This document shows positions 18,412 through 27,123 of a stretch of 64,000 nt of DNA, piece after piece. Below the pieces are notes generated by a model that saw only the letters and a program-made list of their open reading frames with translations, was not told the DNA's origin and did not search any database. Positions within the stretch are counted from its first letter, which is position 1. The number at the start of each line of letters is the position of its first letter. The position numbers and the translations under genes are program-made. The stretch comes from Actinomycetota bacterium (GTDB lineage Bacteria > Actinomycetota > Thermoleophilia > Gaiellales > Gaiellaceae): assembly GCA_020029595.1 (NCBI GenBank), contig JAIBJN010000005.1, positions 1 to 64,000 of the forward strand, written 5' to 3'.

Positions 18412-19154
18412 GGAAGTGGCCGCTCGCGGTCGGCGCCGCCGCTGGCGCCACCGGCTGGGCGATCTACAACGCGCTCGAGCCGAAGGCGCAGGGGTTCGGC
18501 CGGGCCTTCGTCGGCACGCCGGGCGAGGGGAAACTCATGGCGTTGACCTTCGACGACGGGCCCAACACGGCCTGGACGCCTTCGCTTCTCGAAGTGCTCG
18601 CCAAGTTCGACGTCAAGGCGACGTTCTTCTCGATCGGCCACTACGCGCGCGAGCAGCCGTCGTTGCTCCGCGAGGTCGCCGCGGCCGGGCACGCGATCGG
18701 CAACCACACGTACTCCCACGTGACGATGCCGCTCCACACCGACGAAACGATCCGGCGCGAGCTTCGTCGGACGACGGAGGCGATCGAGGACGCGGGCGTC
18801 GAGATGGCGCGCGTCCAGGGCCGCAGGTTGATGCGGCCTCCCTACGGCCGGCGCCGGCCCGGGACGCTGCGCGTGCTCCGCGAGGAGGGGTACGTCCCGA
18901 TCCTCTGGTCGGTGACGCTCTGGGACTGGAACAAGGGCATCACCACGGAGAAGATCATGCGCAAGGCGGAACGGCAGATCCGCGGCGGCGACATCATCCT
19001 TCTCCACGATGGCTGCAATGTCGCCATGGGCTGGGACCGCAGCCACTCGATCCGCTCCGCGGAGCTGATCCTCACCCAGTGGAAGGAGCAGGAGGGCTTC
19101 GAGTTCGTCACGATCCCCGAGATGATCGAGAGCACCGGCTACCGGGACCCCTGA
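18408..19154 (+). CDS. Polysaccharide deacetylase (NodB domain)
   Basis: MALTFDDGPNTAWTPSLLEVLAKFDVKATFFSIG, GNHTYSH, RPPYG, DIILLHDG. Confidence 0.92.
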   Translation: MRKWPLAVGAAAGATGWAIYNALEPKAQGFGRAFVGTPGEGKLMALTFDDGPNTAWTPSLLEVLAKFDVKATFFSIGHYAREQPSLLREVAAAGHAIGNHTYSHVTMPLHTDETIRRELRRTTEAIEDAGVEMARVQGRRLMRPPYGRRRPGTLRVLREEGYVPILWSVTLWDWNKGITTEKIMRKAERQIRGGDIILLHDGCNVAMGWDRSHSIRSAELILTQWKEQEGFEFVTIPEMIESTGYRDP

Positions 19155-20398
19155 TGCGGATCTTCGTCTGGCACGGCTACCTCCTCGCGGGAACGGGCTC
19201 GAATATCTACGCGCGCCAGCTCGCGCGCGAGTGGCGGCGCGAGGGGCACGACGTGACCGTGTTCTCGCAGGAGCCTCAGCCTGGGCGGTACGACCTCGGA
19301 GGGGCGGCCACGGTCCGCCCCGACGTCAGCGGGCTCCTGCCCGTCTTCGTGCTCGACGACTACGACGGCTACGAGGTGAAGCTGGTGCAGGACTGCACGC
19401 GGGCCGAGCTCGACGCCTGGGTGGAGGCCAACGCGGCCGCCATGCGCGAGCGCCTCCCCGCCGACCTCGTCTTCGTCAACCACGTCCTCCTCGGCGGCCC
19501 GGTCGGCGCCGCGGCCGGCTCGCGCTTCGTCTGCAAGGCGCATGGCTCGGAGCTCGAGTACTCGATGCGGGGAAACGCCGAGCTGTCCGTTTGGGGCCGG
19601 GAGGCGCTTGCCGGCGCGGCAGCGGCCATCGTCGGCTCGGAGCACATCCGCGAGGTCCTCGATGAGGTATGCGGACACGTCGAGCGCGTCCACGAGATCC
19701 CGCCCGGCGTGGACGTCGAGCTCTGGCGGCCCCAGGCCCGGGGCGAGGCGCTCCAAGCGCTCGTCGAGGAGGCCCGCCGCGACCCGCCGAACCCAGGCAA
19801 CGGGAACGAGCGGCTCCCGGACGAGGGCAACGCCGACCGGCTCGCCTCCTTCCTGGCCGGCGAGCGGCCGACAGTCGTCTACTTCGGGAAGCTGATCTTC
19901 AACAAGGGCGTTCACGTCCTCCTCGAAGCGCTGCGAGGGGTGGACGCGCGGGCCGTGATCGTCGGCTTTGGCGACTACCGCACGGAGCTCGAGCAGCAGG
20001 CAGAAGGGCTCGACGTCCTCTTCACCGGGCCGCTCGAGCACCGGCATCTCGTCCACCTGCTCGCACTCGCGGACGCCGCTGTCGTGCCGTCGATCTTCCC
20101 GGAGGCGTTCGGCATGGTCGCGGCGGAGGCTGCGGCGGCCGGCTGCCCGCCCGTGGTGGCGAACCACTCCGGCCTGGCGGAGATCGCCCAGGGGCTGGAG
20201 AGCGACTACCCGCCAGAGCTGGGGTGGCTGGCGAGCTTCCCGAGCGGAGACGCCGCCGAGCTCCGGCGGCGGCTCGAGGAGCTGCTCGCGCTCGGACCCG
20301 ACGACCGCGCGGCGATTCGGACGGCGGCGCGGCGGGCGACCGTCGAGCGCTGGAGCTGGACGAGCGTGGCGCGGCGGATCCTCGCCACCGTCGACTGA
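19154..20398 (+). CDS. GT4-type glycosyltransferase
   Basis: MRIFVWHGYLLAGTGSNIYARQLAREWRREGHDVTVF; VYFGKLIFNKGVHVLLEAL; PSIFPEAFGMVAAEAAAAGCPPVVANHSGLAEI. Confidence 0.92.
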   Translation: MRIFVWHGYLLAGTGSNIYARQLAREWRREGHDVTVFSQEPQPGRYDLGGAATVRPDVSGLLPVFVLDDYDGYEVKLVQDCTRAELDAWVEANAAAMRERLPADLVFVNHVLLGGPVGAAAGSRFVCKAHGSELEYSMRGNAELSVWGREALAGAAAAIVGSEHIREVLDEVCGHVERVHEIPPGVDVELWRPQARGEALQALVEEARRDPPNPGNGNERLPDEGNADRLASFLAGERPTVVYFGKLIFNKGVHVLLEALRGVDARAVIVGFGDYRTELEQQAEGLDVLFTGPLEHRHLVHLLALADAAVVPSIFPEAFGMVAAEAAAAGCPPVVANHSGLAEIAQGLESDYPPELGWLASFPSGDAAELRRRLEELLALGPDDRAAIRTAARRATVERWSWTSVARRILATVD

Positions 20399-20411
20399 GT
20401 TCGCGGGCGGG

Positions 20412-20440
20412 CGGGGCGGCCGACGACTCCGGCCGCCCCG
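20412..20440. terminator. Putative bidirectional terminator between convergent genes
   Basis: Perfect 11-bp inverted repeat CGGGGCGGCCG-acgactc-CGGCCGCCCCG between gene ends at 20398(+) and 20449(-). Confidence 0.7.
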
Positions 20441-20448
20441 TCGCACGC

Positions 20449-21396
20449 TCAGGGCCCGGTCGTGGCGACGTTCGCGGTTCCCCGCGTCAGAGTCGTCGTG
20501 AAGACCCAGTCGGCCGCGGCGTCGTTCGTATCGCGCCCGTCCGGGATCCTGCTGAGCGAGCCTGCGACCGTGTTCGAATCGGCTGCGGTCGTCGGGAGCA
20601 CCGTTCCCTCGACGAGGTTGTACGTCGTCCCGTCGATGACGGCGGCCGTAATCGCGCCCTCGTAGGAGAGCGCGTCGAGGAGGACGCCGCCGTCTGTGTC
20701 GATGAGGGCGAGCCCGTCGGGCGCCCCGTTCTGGGCGTCGCCCGCGACGACGAGGAAGCCGCCCGGCTCGAGCGTCCCGGTCAGGGCCTCGCGGTCGTAC
20801 TCGGCGGAGTCGGCGCCGTCCACGTAGACGAGCACGATGCCGGCGAGGTCGACCGCGCTCGTGCCGACGTTCTCGAGCTCGACGAACCCGTCTGCGTCCG
20901 TGCCCACCTGGTCGTAGTCGACCTCGTTCAGGACGAGGGTCGAGGCGGAGGGCGGCGGTGGCGGCGGTGGCGGCGGAGGTGGAGGCGGCCCGCCGGGCAC
21001 GCAGCGGAAGAGCACGGTGTCGTCCCCTGCGAAGTCGAGCTCGACCTCGCCGCTTGGGCCTCCGTCGGTCGTGCACGAGATGCCGTCCAGGTCGCTGAGC
21101 TTCGTGAGCCCGGAACCAGGGTCGCCCTTGGGCCCGGGCGGGCCTGCGGGCCCCGGAGCGCCCGCGGGGCCTGCGACGTTCCATAAGACGGCCAGCTCGC
21201 GGGGCCGGCACGCACCCTCGGCGGACACGATCCGCACCCAGCCGCCGTTCGGGTGGCGGCACGCGTGGATGACCTCGTCGGCCGCGGCGGCGGCTTCGGC
21301 CGAGCTCTTGCTCACCGCGAGGGCGCCCCCCGCCGCGGCGGCGACCGCCCCCGCGACCGCGAGCGCCGCGAGCACGCGCATGCGTGTGATCTTCAT
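20449..21396 (-). CDS. Secreted protein with collagen-like Gly-X-Y stretch, polyproline linker and lamin-tail domain (LTD)
   Basis: GPAGAPGPAGPPGPKGDPG, a run of 13 prolines, STLVLNEVDYDQVGTDADGFVELENVGTSAVDLAGIVLVYVDG. Confidence 0.75.
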   Translation of the reverse strand: MKITRMRVLAALAVAGAVAAAAGGALAVSKSSAEAAAAADEVIHACRHPNGGWVRIVSAEGACRPRELAVLWNVAGPAGAPGPAGPPGPKGDPGSGLTKLSDLDGISCTTDGGPSGEVELDFAGDDTVLFRCVPGGPPPPPPPPPPPPPSASTLVLNEVDYDQVGTDADGFVELENVGTSAVDLAGIVLVYVDGADSAEYDREALTGTLEPGGFLVVAGDAQNGAPDGLALIDTDGGVLLDALSYEGAITAAVIDGTTYNLVEGTVLPTTAADSNTVAGSLSRIPDGRDTNDAAADWVFTTTLTRGTANVATTGP

Positions 21397-21533
21397 GGGT
21401 CTCCTTCCGATCGACGTGACGCGACCGGAATACCGCGCGCAGCGGGGTGCCCACCAGTGGCCTGTGGAGCCATGGCGGGCGCGAAGCCGCATGGACCCGC
21501 GGGTCTGTGGAGAGTCTGACCCGGACTCGGCGC

Positions 21534-21869
21534 TTACTTGGGCTTCTTCGGCGGCAGCGACCGGGCGAACGCCGCCGCCTGCTCCACCCAGTCCCGGAGC
21601 TCGGCGTTGCCGAGGCCACCACGCTCGACGTAGACCATCCCGGTCATCGGGCGCCCGCTGAAGTCCATCGGCCGTACGTGCTGCTGCTCGAGCGCCGCGT
21701 CGGCGCCCTCGGCCCCCAGGCGGAGCATCAGGTCGTCCTTCACGATCCCGCAGGCCATATTGCCGTTGATCATGAAGGCCAGTCCGCCGAACATCTTCCG
21801 CTCGGTGAGCCCCTCCTCTCCCTCGATCGCCGCTCGCACCCGCTCGGCCAGCTGCTCGTCGTAGGCCAC
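21534..21869 (-). CDS. TfoX/Sxy N-terminal domain protein
   Basis: ERKMFGGLAFMINGNMACGIVKDDLMLRLG. Confidence 0.85.
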   Translation of the reverse strand: MAYDEQLAERVRAAIEGEEGLTERKMFGGLAFMINGNMACGIVKDDLMLRLGAEGADAALEQQHVRPMDFSGRPMTGMVYVERGGLGNAELRDWVEQAAAFARSLPPKKPK

Positions 21870-21870
21870 G

Positions 21871-22863
21871 CTATCCCTCCAGTCCGGTCGGGAGTCCGAA
21901 GCGCTCGAAGAGGGCCGCGTCGGCGAACCCGACGATGCCCGCGATCCCCCCGGTCTGGAGAGCGAACACCATCACGCCGTAGGCTCGGTGCTCGCCCGCC
22001 TCCGGGTCCCAGGCGTAGGCGGCCAGGGCCGGCTGCCGGTTGGCGGCCGTCGGCACCAGACGGATCTGCTCGAGGTGCCCTTCGAGCGGAACCGCGCCGA
22101 AAAACGCGCCGATCGCCTCGGCGCCCCTGGCGTAGAACGGGTCAGGGGGCATCGCCATCATCGCGTCGCGGGCGAGCAGGCTGACGATCCGGTCGACGTC
22201 CACCGCGTCCCAAGCCTCCATGAAGCGCGAAAGCAGCGCGTGCTCGTCAGCGTCTCGGGCCGGTAGATGCTGGGGCGCTCCGAGTGTGCGCGCCCTGGCG
22301 AGGCCGGCGCGGGCGCGCTGGAGCGCGCTGTTCACGGCCGCGACGGAGTCCCCGAGCGCCTCGGCCGTCTCCTTCGCCGACCAGTCGAGCACGTCGCGGA
22401 GGATGAGCACGGCCCGCTGCTTCGGGGATAGGAGCTGCGCGGCGGTCACGAAGGCGAGCTCGACCGTCTCCCGCGTCTCGAGCTCGTCCAGCAGCAGGTC
22501 GGGGTAGGGCTGGAGATGCAGGAGCCTCTCGTTCCACGCCTCCTCTTCGTACTCCGCAACCGGAACCTCCGGCCGCCGGCGCCGGCGCGCGATCGCCGTC
22601 AGGCACACGTTCGTGGCGATCGCGTGGAGCCAGGCGGCGAGCGGAGCGCGCGGCTCGAAGCGGTCGAGACGCCGCCACGCGCGCAGCAGGGTCTCCTGGA
22701 GCGCGTCGTCCGCGTCGTGAATCGAGCCGAGCATGCGGTAGCAGTGGAGATGCAGCGCTCGGCGGTGCGGCTCCGTGAGGAGCCGGAACGCCTCCTCGCC
22801 GCCGCCCGCCGCCGCCACGAGCAGGGTGCCCTCGCTCCGGCGTGCCGGTGTTTCCGTCGTCAC
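21871..22863 (-). CDS. ECF sigma factor with C-terminal SnoaL-like domain
   Basis: HLHCYRMLGSIHDADDALQETLLRAWRRLDRFE; SPKQRAVLILRDVLDWSAKETAEALGDSVAAVNSALQRAR; SnoaL-like tail. Confidence 0.88.
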   Translation of the reverse strand: MTTETPARRSEGTLLVAAAGGGEEAFRLLTEPHRRALHLHCYRMLGSIHDADDALQETLLRAWRRLDRFEPRAPLAAWLHAIATNVCLTAIARRRRRPEVPVAEYEEEAWNERLLHLQPYPDLLLDELETRETVELAFVTAAQLLSPKQRAVLILRDVLDWSAKETAEALGDSVAAVNSALQRARAGLARARTLGAPQHLPARDADEHALLSRFMEAWDAVDVDRIVSLLARDAMMAMPPDPFYARGAEAIGAFFGAVPLEGHLEQIRLVPTAANRQPALAAYAWDPEAGEHRAYGVMVFALQTGGIAGIVGFADAALFERFGLPTGLEG

Positions 22864-22873
22864 CTTCGGCACG

Positions 22874-23281
22874 CTAGCCGCTCGGGGGACTAGGTGGGTC
22901 CGCACCGAGCTCCGTCCACGCGCCCGGCGTGAACGCTCCGGGAGCACCGCCGAGCGCGACGAACCGGATCCCCCGCGGGCCGGGCACGATCCTGCGCATC
23001 TGCGCGGGACCGACTCTGGCCATCGCCCCCGGTTGCAGCTCGTACTCCTGGCCGTCGGCCACGAGCGTGGCGCTGCCCTCGAGCGGGATGTACACCTCCT
23101 CCTGGTTCGGGTCGTACGCGTCCACGGCGTGGTTGTGCCCCGGGTACCCGTCCCAGTCCGGCGGCAGCGTCAGCACCTGCATCCCCCACGCCGTCACGCC
23201 GAGCTGCGCCCTGGCGCGCCGGAGGAGACCACCGTGGATCGGCTCCATGTCGTCGATCGCCACGAGAGTTACGTCAGGCAT
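22874..23281 (-). CDS. Cupin domain protein
   Basis: HNHAVDAYDPNQEEVYIPLEGSATLVADGQEYELQPGAMARVGP. Confidence 0.8.
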   Translation of the reverse strand: MPDVTLVAIDDMEPIHGGLLRRARAQLGVTAWGMQVLTLPPDWDGYPGHNHAVDAYDPNQEEVYIPLEGSATLVADGQEYELQPGAMARVGPAQMRRIVPGPRGIRFVALGGAPGAFTPGAWTELGADPPSPPSG

Positions 23282-23413
23282 CGGGCACCTCCGTCGTCGT
23301 CGAGAAGAACCGTCGTGAGGTCCAACTCGCGGATGCCGCGAAACTCATCGCCCCTGAGCCCTCGCGCGCGCGTCCACCGTGCTTCGCGCGCGAGGGCGAG
23401 TACGATCTTTACG

Positions 23414-24457
23414 ATGGCCCGCCGCTCCCTCGCCACTGACTCCCCGGGTCTCTTGGAGCGCCTCGAGGCGGACGTCGTCCTCGGCGCCGAGGGATACCTG
23501 TTTGAGCTTGAACGGAGGGGCTACGTGAAGAGCGGGCCGTTCGTACCCGAGGTCGTCCTCGACCACCCGGAGGCGGTTCGCGAGCTCCACCGCGAGTTCC
23601 TGCGCGCGGGAGCGGAGGTGATGGTCGCGTTCACGTACTACGGGCACCGCGAGAAGATGCGTCAGATCGGCCGCGAGGCCGAGCTCGAGCCGCTCAACCG
23701 CAACGCTCTCGCGATCGCCCGCGAGGTCGCCGACGAGGGCGGTGCGCTGCTCGCCGGGAACATCTGCAACACCTGGGCCTACGACCCGGATGACCCTGCC
23801 GGCTCGAGCTCTCGAGTGCGGGAGATGTACCGCGAGCAGGTGGGCTGGGCGGTGGAGGAAGGCGCCGATCTCGTCATTGCCGAGACGAACGACTATCTCG
23901 GCGAAGCGCTGATAGCGGCCGACGTCGTCCGTGAAGCTGGCCTGCCGTGCGTGGTCACGTTCGCCTCGATCAGCGAGACGACGGTCGACGGCGTCCCGCT
24001 CGAGCAGGCGTGCGAGCGGGCTGCCGCGGCCGGCGCGGAGGTCGTCGGGCTCAACTGCTCGCGAGGGCCGGCGACGATGCTGCCGCTGCTCGAGCGTGTG
24101 CGTTCGGCCGTCGACTGCCCGGTTGCCGCGCAGCCGGTCCCCTTCCGTACGACGCCGGAGGAGCCGATCTTCCAGGCCCTCCGCGACGCGAGCGGCGAGC
24201 GTGCGTTCCCGCTCGGTCTCGATCCCTTCACCTGCACGCGCTCCGAGCTGGCCGAGTTCGCCGTCGCAGCGAGGAAGCTGGGCGTCGGCTACATCGGCGT
24301 CTGCTGCGGCGGCGCCCCTCACCACGTGCGCGCGATGGCCGAGGCCCTCGGCCGGACGGTTCCGGCAACCCGGTACTCGCCTGACATGTCGCTCCATCCG
24401 GTGCTCGGAGACGACGCCGGCGTGCACGCCGACCGTTTTGCCTCCTGGCTCGACTGA
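23414..24457 (+). CDS. Homocysteine/betaine-homocysteine S-methyltransferase family protein
   Basis: LGAEGYLFELERRGYV; GLNCSRGPATML; GVCCGGAPHHVRAMAEAL (Zn-binding Cys motifs). Confidence 0.88.
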   Translation: MARRSLATDSPGLLERLEADVVLGAEGYLFELERRGYVKSGPFVPEVVLDHPEAVRELHREFLRAGAEVMVAFTYYGHREKMRQIGREAELEPLNRNALAIAREVADEGGALLAGNICNTWAYDPDDPAGSSSRVREMYREQVGWAVEEGADLVIAETNDYLGEALIAADVVREAGLPCVVTFASISETTVDGVPLEQACERAAAAGAEVVGLNCSRGPATMLPLLERVRSAVDCPVAAQPVPFRTTPEEPIFQALRDASGERAFPLGLDPFTCTRSELAEFAVAARKLGVGYIGVCCGGAPHHVRAMAEALGRTVPATRYSPDMSLHPVLGDDAGVHADRFASWLD

Positions 24458-24481
24458 GGCCTGGGGTCCAGGTTCAACCCG

Positions 24482-26007
24482 CCCGACGAGACCCGTCCGT
24501 TCCGAGCTCGTCTCGGCGGGCGGGGTCGGCGACGATGCGGATGTCGATGCCAGGCAGCGCGCGCACGAGCCGCATCACGAGCGAGCCCTTGCGGACCTCC
24601 TCGCGGCGGCGGCTGTCCGGCGTGCCGATGAAGACGTAAGTCGTGCCCCGGTCGGCGGCGACCGCGCGAACGGTGTCGACGACGTCCTCGGACTCCTCCT
24701 CGAGGAAGTGCCCGCCGAGGACGACTGCCAGCCTCCTGAGCGCCGCCAGCTCCTCGCGCTCGGGCTCCGATGCGCTCCAGCTCCGCCTCGGGGATTCCCG
24801 GCCCGCGGTCGACGATGCGGACGAGCACCTCGCTTCGTGTCGACGTCACGCGCACGTGGACGGACTCCCCGGGCGGGGAGAACTTGAGCGCGTTCTCGAG
24901 CAGGTTGACGAGCACGCGCTCCAGCTGGATCGCGTCGACCTGCACCACCGGGGCGTCGTCGGGGAGGGCGAGCTCGACCCGGCGCGCCTCGGGGCCGAGC
25001 TGGTCGAGCGCCTGCGCGACGAGCCCGTCCACGGCCCAGAGCTCGCGGTTCGGCTCCGCCGCGCCCGCCTGCAGGCGGGAGAGGTCGAGGAGGTTGCCGA
25101 CGACGCGCTCCAGCCGCTCCACCTCGTGCCGGACCGTCTCCAGCAGGCCGGCGCGATCGGCGTCGTCGAGCGAAAGCCCTGGATTTCCGAGGCTCTCGGC
25201 CGCGACTCGAATCGCAGTCAGAGGCGAGCGCAGGTCGTGGCTCACGGCCTGGAGGACGGCCGTCTTGATCGTGTCGCTCCGGCGCAGCGCCTCGGCCTCG
25301 ACCGCCTCGCGGCCGAGCCGCTCGCGGTCGATCGCCACCGCGACGAGGGAGGCGAGCGCCGGTAGGAAGCGACGGCGGATCGCGAGGCTCGACTCCGAGC
25401 CTTCGCGGATGTAGAGGGTTCCGAGATGACGCCCGCCGACCGCCAGCTCGAGGGGCGACTCCCCCGGCGGAGGATCCGATGGCCGGCCGAGCGCGACCCG
25501 TGCGCTCTCGGCCCGCAGGACCTCGGCGATCGCCGGCGAGAACCGCTCGAGCTCGGAGGCGGCGCTCTCCGCTTGGAGGAAGGCGGTCGCCATCTGCGCG
25601 AGGAGCGCCTCCTCCCGCCCTCGCTGCTCGGCCTCGGCCGCCCGCTGGCGGGCACGCACCGCGAGATCGCTCGCGACGATGCCGACGGCGAGGTAGACGG
25701 CCAGCGCGAACCAGTTCGCGCTGTCGGCAAGGGTGAGGGTGTAGAGCGGCGGGAGGAAGAGGAAGTTGAAGAGCGCGACGCTGGCGACGGCGACCGGGAC
25801 GGCGTACGCACGGCCGAAGAGCACGGCCACGGGGAGCACCGCGAAGAGGTAGAGGACGCCGAGGCTGAGCACGGGGACGAACGTCTTGCAGAGGTAGATC
25901 GTCCCGGTGACGAGCGCGAGCGCGGCCACGCTGACGAGGATCCCGGCGCCGCGACGCCCCCTCCTCGAGCCGCCCAGCAGCTCCTCCACCCGGTCGAGCG
26001 CGCTCAC
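24482..26007 (-). pseudogene. KdpD-like sensor kinase (DUF4118-HisKA-truncated HATPase) joined out of frame to a KdpD/Usp-type fragment
   Basis: AVSHDLRSPLTAIRVAAESL, ENALKFSPPGESVHV, VDRGPGIPEAELERI, then other frame SEPEREELAALRRLAVVLGGHFLEEESEDVVDTVRAVAADRGTTYVFIGTPDSRRREEVRKGSLVMRLVRALPGIDIRIVADPA. Confidence 0.75.
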
Positions 26008-26157
26008 CGGCTCAATCTAGCGCGGCCCTCAGCAGGCTGCGGGCGGGAGGGAAGCCGGTTCCCAGACCGCTTGCCGGCATTGAAATGGCCGGCTCAACGA
26101 CGTACCATCGACAAGAGGTTAGGGCAACAAAACGCCGTCGCCAGCCCAGGTTGAGCT

Positions 26158-27123
26158 GTGCCGCATCCCTCCGAGCGTCACTACACTAACGTCGCGCTGG
26201 CACTTCGAAACGGCGACGTGGTGCCGTTTCTCGGCGCGGGCGCCAACCTCAGCGGTCGATCCCTCGACGTTCCGTTCCGGCCCAAGCAAGATCTTCCTAG
26301 CGGAGACGACCTCGCGAGGTATCTCGCGGAGGAGTACTACGCCGAGGAGCACGCCGCCGACCTTCTCCGCGTCGCGCAGTTCATCGCGACGATGAGCGGA
26401 TACCCACGTCTCTACAAGACGCTGCACGAGCTCTTCGACGCCGACTTCTCACCGACCGGTGTCCACGTCTTCCTCGCGGGCCTTCCAACGCTGCTGTCGG
26501 GCGCCGCCTACGCCGACCGGAATCCGAGTTTCTCCTGCTATCAGCTCATCGTCACGACGAACTACGACGACACCCTCGAGCGGGCATTCGAAGCGGTCGG
26601 CGAAGCCTACGATCTCGTGACGTACAAGGCTGAGGGGGCGCAGCAAGGACGGTTCCTTCATTGGCAGGCCAGCGAGGAGCCGGCGGTGATCGTCGATCCG
26701 AACGCCCACCGTCTCCCTCTCGATGAGCGCACCGTCATTCTCAAGATTCACGGTCTTGTCGTGCGGGTAGCCGACAAGTCCGAGTGGGAGAGCTTCGTGA
26801 TCACCGAGGATCACTACATCGACTACCTCGCCCACGATCTCGCGAACTTGCTCCCGGTTCAGATCGTCGAGCGGCTGAGGAACAGCAACCTCCTGTTTCT
26901 CGGCTACGCGCTTCGCGACTGGAACCTGCGCGTCATTCTGCAGAGCATCTGGAAGGAACGCGATCTCGAGGTGCCGTCCTGGGCCGTCCAAATCGCGCCG
27001 GACGATTTCGACGAGATCTTCTGGGGCAAGCGAGATGTCACGATTTTCGACGAGTCGCTCGACGTCTACGTGCAGAAGCTCGACGTCCGCCTGCGGGAGA
27101 TGGCGCCGAGGAGCCGCGTGTGA
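26158..27123 (+). CDS. SIR2-like (SIR2_2) domain protein
   Basis: VVPFLGAGANLSGR, LIVTTNYDDTLERAF, VILKIHGLV, LLFLGYALRDWNLRVIL; GTG start. Confidence 0.87.
   Translation: MPHPSERHYTNVALALRNGDVVPFLGAGANLSGRSLDVPFRPKQDLPSGDDLARYLAEEYYAEEHAADLLRVAQFIATMSGYPRLYKTLHELFDADFSPTGVHVFLAGLPTLLSGAAYADRNPSFSCYQLIVTTNYDDTLERAFEAVGEAYDLVTYKAEGAQQGRFLHWQASEEPAVIVDPNAHRLPLDERTVILKIHGLVVRVADKSEWESFVITEDHYIDYLAHDLANLLPVQIVERLRNSNLLFLGYALRDWNLRVILQSIWKERDLEVPSWAVQIAPDDFDEIFWGKRDVTIFDESLDVYVQKLDVRLREMAPRSRV

Noticed and set aside
20930-21000. ggcggcggtggc run as a regulatory G-quadruplex
   Set aside because: It encodes the polyproline linker of the LTD protein; no independent evidence for a regulatory role.
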